Below are positions 59,805-64,000 of a stretch of DNA of 64,000 nt, piece by piece; position 1 is the first letter of the stretch, and each line of letters opens with the position of its first letter. Made by a program: the position numbers and the translations under genes. Origin of the DNA: Halobaculum limi (lineage in GTDB: Archaea > Halobacteriota > Halobacteria > Halobacteriales > Haloferacaceae); the NCBI RefSeq assembly GCF_029490015.1, contig NZ_CP120468.1:868001-932000 (forward strand). Direction: 5' to 3'. Below the pieces are notes generated by a model. The model was not told where the DNA came from, did not search any database, and worked only from the letters and a program-made list of their open reading frames with translations.

Positions 59805-61211
59805 TCAGTCGTCAGCGGTCGCCGCGTCGCCCGCACGCTCTGCGCGTTCGCGGCCGCTGAGCAGCGGCGTCCCGTCGGCGTTCGGGCCGAGCGTCGGGCC
59901 GAACGGCGTGCCCTCGTCGGGGTCGATCCGACGGCGTTGTCGGTAGTCAGTCGAGCGTTCGACCGGAATCCGCCCGACTGACGTGATCAACTCCACGTAG
60001 TCGTCGAAACTGCGGAACTCGCCGAACGACCCGCCTGCACGCTTGGTTATCTCCTCCGAGAGGATGGTGCCCATAAAGTCGTTCGCGCCACACGACAGCG
60101 TCTTCAGCGCCTTCGCGTCGCCGTACTTCACCCACGAGGTCTGGATGTTCTCGACGTTGTCGAGGAACAGGCGCGAGACGGCGATCATCAGTTCGTCCTC
60201 GGCGTCGCTCGCGCCGCCGGAGACGACGCCGTGTTCGTACAGCGGCGTGCGTTCGTGGACGAAACTGAGCGGGACGAACTCTGTGATGCCGCCGGTGCGG
60301 TCTTGGAGGTCGCGCACCCGCTTCAGGTGCATCGCGCGGTGCATCTCGTTGTCGACGTGGCCGTACATGATCGTCGCCGTGGTGTCGAGGCCGGCGGCCA
60401 TCGCGCCCTCCATCGCGTCGATCCACCCCTGCGTATCGATCTTGCCGGGGCAGATCACGTCGCGAACCTCGTCGACGAGTATCTCCGCGGCGGTGCCGGG
60501 CGCGGAGTCGAGACCCGCGTCCGCGAGTTCCGAGTAGATTCGCTCGTACGCCCAGTCGGTGCCGCGGCGGGCGTGGTACGCCTCCTCGGGCGTCATCGAG
60601 TGGAGGTGGACGCCGTCGACGCTCATCGCCTCCATCTGCTCGACGTACGTTCCGGGGTCGGTCGCGTACCGTTCGGGCGGCTTGTAGTTGACCGCGCGGG
60701 CGGCGTCGTCGACGCCGCGGAGTATCTCGTGGTGCTCCTCGTTTAGCGCGAACGCGGGGTGGAGTCCCGACACCGAACACACCTCGTAGACGCCGCGTTC
60801 GACGGCCGCACGGACGATCTCGCGCGACTCGGCGGGTGTCTTCGTGAACCCCGCGTGGTCGGCGTCGTGGTCAGCCTCGAACTGGTGGGCGGTGTCTTTG
60901 AAGTTGCAGAACAGACAGCCAGTGTTGCAGGCGGTCGTGACGTTGTTGTTGAGGTTGGCGACGAACGTCACCTCGTCACCGACCATCTCGGCGCGACGGC
61001 GGTCGGCCGCCTCAAGCACCTGCTCTTTGCGCTCGCGGTCGATGCCGGGCGTGTCGCTGCCGGTGGTGAACAGTTCGACCGCGTCGTCGACCGTCAGGCG
61101 GATGCCGTCGCGTGCCTTCGCGAGGGCGTTCTCGAACGACTGGTCAGTCTCGGGGACGTGCTCGAACCCGAGGTCGTCGGGGTCCAACTCCGCCGCGGAC
61201 GGTCGACTCAT
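59805..61211 (-). CDS. cofH: FO synthase subunit CofH (radical SAM)
   Basis: With CofG this radical SAM enzyme makes FO, the deazaflavin core of coenzyme F420. The 468-residue protein has the [4Fe-4S] motif CNTGCLFC in NVTTACNTGCLFCNFKD. CofH-type blocks follow: YEVCSVSGLHPAFALNEEHHEIL, HLHSMTPEEAYHARRGTDWAYERIY, ICPGKIDTQGWIDAMEGAMAAG and TTATIMYGHVDNEMHRAMHLKRVRDLQDRTGGITEFVPLSFVHE. ATG 61211 was chosen because the MSRPSAAELD start matches family length. CofG is not in the window. The gene is divergent from the FAD oxidase. Confidence 0.95.
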   Translation of the reverse strand: MSRPSAAELDPDDLGFEHVPETDQSFENALAKARDGIRLTVDDAVELFTTGSDTPGIDRERKEQVLEAADRRRAEMVGDEVTFVANLNNNVTTACNTGCLFCNFKDTAHQFEADHDADHAGFTKTPAESREIVRAAVERGVYEVCSVSGLHPAFALNEEHHEILRGVDDAARAVNYKPPERYATDPGTYVEQMEAMSVDGVHLHSMTPEEAYHARRGTDWAYERIYSELADAGLDSAPGTAAEILVDEVRDVICPGKIDTQGWIDAMEGAMAAGLDTTATIMYGHVDNEMHRAMHLKRVRDLQDRTGGITEFVPLSFVHERTPLYEHGVVSGGASDAEDELMIAVSRLFLDNVENIQTSWVKYGDAKALKTLSCGANDFMGTILSEEITKRAGGSFGEFRSFDDYVELITSVGRIPVERSTDYRQRRRIDPDEGTPFGPTLGPNADGTPLLSGRERAERAGDAATADD

Positions 61212-61333
61212 CGGTGGAACGTGTCGGTGCGGGGTGAAAAGCGGGGCGATAGCGGCCACCGAGACGACCGGGATGTCGCTCCGTCCCGCCGCCACCGGAG
61301 CGTTGATTGTCGTCCCGACCTGCGAGTGAGCCA

Positions 61334-62779
61334 ATGACTGACACGACTCCCGAGGTCGACGCCGACGCCGGTGGCGACGGCGGTGACGCCGACCCACCGC
61401 CGTACGACGTCGGCTTCCTCGCTGACCTCGCCCTCGACGGCGAGGTGAGCCTCGATCCCGGCGACCGCGCGGAACACGCGACCGACTGGGGAACCGACGA
61501 GGCCGACGCCGTCACGCCCGATGCGGTCGTCTACCCGGAGTCGACCGCCGACGTGTCGGCCGTCGTCGCCGCCGCGAACGACCGCGGGGTGCCCGTCACC
61601 GCCTACGCCGCCGCGACGGGGTTGGAGTCGAACGCCGCACCCCTCCACGCGGGGATCAGCCTCGATATGACCCGGATGGACGCGATCGGTGAGATCCGCC
61701 CTACCGACCTGCAGGTCGACGTCGGTCCCGGTGCCATCGGCGCGGACGTCGACGAGGCGGTCGCCCGTCACGGCCTGTTCTTCCCGCCGCTCCCCTCCTC
61801 GGGCGACATCTCGACCATCGGCGGGATGATCGCGACCGACGCCTCGGGGATGCGCACGGTGAAATACGGCGAGGTGGCCGACTGGGTGCGTGAACTGGAG
61901 GTCGTCCTCGCGGATGGGTCGGTGACGACGGTCGGGTCGAAGGCCGCCAAGACCTCCTCGGGGTACAACCTGAAGGAGTTGATCGTCGGCAGCGAGGGTA
62001 CCCTCGCTATCGTCACGCGAGCGACGCTGGAACTCGCGGGCCGGCCCGAACAGATCAAGGGTGGGCGGGCGACGTTCCCCACACTCGACGACGCGACGGC
62101 GGCCATCTCCGACGCCGTGACCGCCGGCGTCGACGTGGCGAAGATCGAACTGTTCGACGCCGAGACGGCGATGCTGGCGAACGCCTACAGCGACGCCGCC
62201 TTGCCCGAACAGCCGATGGTGTTCGTGGAGTTCCACGCCAACCACGCTATCGACGAGGAGATTGCCTTCTGCCGGTCGGTGTTCGAGGCGCACGACGTCG
62301 AGTCGTTCGAGATGGCCAGCGGCGACCGGATGGACGAGTTGTGGCAGGCGCGCAAGGACATCACCTACGCGGCGGAGGCGTACCACCCCGACAAGGAGAT
62401 GGGCCAACCGGGCGACGTGACCGTCCCAATCGGCTCGTACCCCGAGATGATCCGGGCGGTGAAAGACGTCGCCGCCGAGTACGACCTGTTCGTCCCCTGC
62501 TTCGGCCACGCTGGCGACGGCAACCTCCACTACTTCGTGCTCCGCGACCCCGACGACACCGACGAGGTGGCGCGCGCGGAGGCCGCCTACGGCGAACTGA
62601 TCGACCGGGCGCTGGAGTTGGGCGGCACCGCCACCGGCGAACACGGCATCGGCGCGGGCAAGCGGAAGTACCTCGAACCAGAGCACGGCGAGGCCGCCGT
62701 CGGTGCGATGCGTGCGATCAAGCAAGCGCTGGACCCGAACGACATCCTGAATCCCGGGAAAGTGGTCCCCGAGGAGTAG
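61334..62779 (+). CDS. FAD-binding oxidase (D-lactate/glycolate dehydrogenase type)
   Basis: The 481-residue protein has a PCMH-type FAD domain (VVYPESTADVSAVVAAANDRGVPVTAYAAATGLESN, then the GPGAIGADVDEAV and PSSGDISTIGGMIATDASGMRTVKYGEVADWV motifs). The cap domain follows and ends FGHAGDGNLHYFVL, GTATGEHGIGAGKRKYL and LDPNDILNPGKVVPE, the GlcD/D-LDH signature with metal-binding His residues. It oxidises a 2-hydroxy acid such as D-lactate or glycolate. Start ATG 61334 is in the 122-base region shared with cofH. Confidence 0.93.
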   Translation: MTDTTPEVDADAGGDGGDADPPPYDVGFLADLALDGEVSLDPGDRAEHATDWGTDEADAVTPDAVVYPESTADVSAVVAAANDRGVPVTAYAAATGLESNAAPLHAGISLDMTRMDAIGEIRPTDLQVDVGPGAIGADVDEAVARHGLFFPPLPSSGDISTIGGMIATDASGMRTVKYGEVADWVRELEVVLADGSVTTVGSKAAKTSSGYNLKELIVGSEGTLAIVTRATLELAGRPEQIKGGRATFPTLDDATAAISDAVTAGVDVAKIELFDAETAMLANAYSDAALPEQPMVFVEFHANHAIDEEIAFCRSVFEAHDVESFEMASGDRMDELWQARKDITYAAEAYHPDKEMGQPGDVTVPIGSYPEMIRAVKDVAAEYDLFVPCFGHAGDGNLHYFVLRDPDDTDEVARAEAAYGELIDRALELGGTATGEHGIGAGKRKYLEPEHGEAAVGAMRAIKQALDPNDILNPGKVVPEE

Positions 62780-62841
62780 CGCTCACGCGAGCGGCTGGAG
62801 CGACGACACAGTCACACAGATCGGAGCGCTTCTGCGGCGAG

Positions 62842-63867
62842 TCACTCGTCTCGGAGCACCGATCCGCCAGCGAGCAGTCGGTCGAACGCCGCGTGGTGGT
62901 CCGCGACCCGCGCTGCTCGCGCGGACGCGGACTCGCTGGCCATCTCGACATCGAGGTGGCGGGCCAGTCGGATCCGCCCGAGCAGCTCGTACAGCCGCAG
63001 TCGGGCCGGCGCGTCGGGGTAGCCACCGTAGCCCGAGCGAAACGCCGAGCGCAGCGCCGCACCCATCGCGGGGTCGGTGCGGTGCCCCGTCGTGAGCAGC
63101 GTCTCCGCCATCACGGCGTCCCACAGCGGGTCCGCCGCCGTCGGGAGTTCCCAGTCGAGGACCGCGGCGGTCACACGCTCGGCGTCGAGGTCGACGCGGA
63201 GGTTGTCGAGTCGGTAATCGCCGTGGACCAGCGCCGGGTCGACGCCGCCGATGTCGATGTCGTCGAGGAGTCGTTCGCCCGCCGTCGCGAGCGCGGACCG
63301 ACGGTCGGCGAACGGCGTCTCGGACAACTCCCCCAGTTGGCGGTCGAGCGACCGCCCGAGTGACTCCTCGAACGATCGCGGGTCGACGACGGCGAGGCGA
63401 CTCGGGCCGGCCGAGTCGGGCGTGTCGGTTACTTCGTCGGCGGAGGCGTCCGGTGCGACGCCGAGACGCCCGAACTGGGGGAACGTACTGTCGTGCAAGG
63501 CGGCGAGGTGTTCGCCTGCCTCTCGGCAGAGATCCGCTGCCGTCGCCTCGGGGAGTGCTCCGACCCAGTCGATGGCCGCACCGTCGACGTACTCGTAGAC
63601 GGCGAAGGGATAGCCGAGCGGTTCGGTACCCGTCTTCCACACGCTCGGTACCGGGATTGGCGTCGCGCGGTCGACGAGCCTCACAGTCGCGGGTTCGGCG
63701 GCAGACGCCTCGGAAAACCGCGTCCCGACTTTCAGGAACGCGCGCTGTCCGTCGCCGAACGCCACGCGGTACGTGTGGTTGTTCCCCGGTTCGACCGGGG
63801 TGACGGTCACCACCGGTGCGTCGCGGACGTCGGCGACGGCATCGCGAATCGCCGTGTCAGTGAACAC
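62842..63867 (-). CDS. Aminoglycoside-phosphotransferase-fold kinase
   Basis: The 341-residue protein has the kinase-like APH fold: the N-lobe strand YRVAFGDGQRAFLKVG with the ATP-binding Lys, catalytic loop VHGDYRLDNLRV with Asp and Asn, and metal-binding VLDWELP. These are complete active-site motifs. Substrate unknown; it may be a small alcohol or sugar. The GTG at 63867 is chosen because GGTTTTGC is centred about 28 bases upstream. An ATG at 63894 lies within that promoter-like element and would add nine residues. Confidence 0.87.
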   Translation of the reverse strand: MFTDTAIRDAVADVRDAPVVTVTPVEPGNNHTYRVAFGDGQRAFLKVGTRFSEASAAEPATVRLVDRATPIPVPSVWKTGTEPLGYPFAVYEYVDGAAIDWVGALPEATAADLCREAGEHLAALHDSTFPQFGRLGVAPDASADEVTDTPDSAGPSRLAVVDPRSFEESLGRSLDRQLGELSETPFADRRSALATAGERLLDDIDIGGVDPALVHGDYRLDNLRVDLDAERVTAAVLDWELPTAADPLWDAVMAETLLTTGHRTDPAMGAALRSAFRSGYGGYPDAPARLRLYELLGRIRLARHLDVEMASESASARAARVADHHAAFDRLLAGGSVLRDE

Positions 63868-64000
63868 GTCTCCGCGACTCGACCGTGGGAGCAAAACCGT
63901 TCGGCCGGGCGTACTCGGTCGGTCTCCGGAGTGGGCGGCCCGCGAGTGGACAGTTCGCGCCGCCGAGCGGTATGCACATATGTGACTATTCGATGGGTCT

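Overview
The window is high-GC DNA from a haloarchaeon (class Halobacteria). This is inferred from gene content: proteasome-activating nucleotidase, aIF5B, archaeosine enzymes, TrmY and Pus10, CofH, an archaellin, TFB, Tat-lipoprotein signals, a PGF-CTERM protein and very acidic proteins. Many start codons sit 25-32 bases after a TATA-like element, as expected for leaderless haloarchaeal transcripts. Nothing in the window fixes the genus.

Layout. 1-8 kb: end of a DUF4350 operon, the PAN ATPase, pyruvoyl arginine decarboxylase, a DUF5811 protein, infB, a PGF-CTERM surface protein, and a PRC-barrel/Nob1 pair. 8-19.2 kb: a CPBP protease with pgi, small membrane proteins, a DUF5812 protein, secF-secD, a seven-repeat exported propeller, a large membrane protein and a DsbA-like lipoprotein. 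19.2-28.1 kb: rnhB, pus10, a poorly explained stretch of small ORFs, a TFB whose zinc ribbon has lost all four cysteines, a DICT-domain protein, an amidohydrolase, an MFS transporter, pcp and a small winged-helix protein. 28.3-39.1 kb: an M28 peptidase, a Bat-type HTH regulator divergent from a gamma-glutamyltransferase, a cupredoxin-like lipoprotein and a complete five-gene peptide-type ABC importer.

39-47.5 kb: a surface propeller/membrane protein, trmY, tRNA-Pro(CGG), then a compact accessory patch (two micro zinc-finger genes overlapping each other and a SWIM-domain gene, then a lone archaellin), a P-loop kinase, an arylsulfotransferase-like protein, a NUDIX hydrolase and a second CPBP protease. 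47.7-64 kb: tgtA-arcS, a SHOCT protein, hyuA-hyuB, a peroxiredoxin, yqeC, mobA, small proteins, cofH, a D-lactate/glycolate-type FAD oxidase and an aminoglycoside-phosphotransferase-fold kinase.

Two functional threads recur. One is tRNA maturation: Pus10 and TrmY act in sequence at position 54, TgtA and ArcS make archaeosine at position 15, and the arginine decarboxylase supplies agmatine for agmatidine. The other is gamma-glutamyl/peptide metabolism: pcp, gamma-glutamyltransferase, peptide ABC importer, M28 peptidase and an oxoprolinase/hydantoinase pair. I see no CRISPR array, no intact insertion sequence and no integrase. The stretches most worth a second look are 21.4-22.5 kb and 42.2-43.9 kb.
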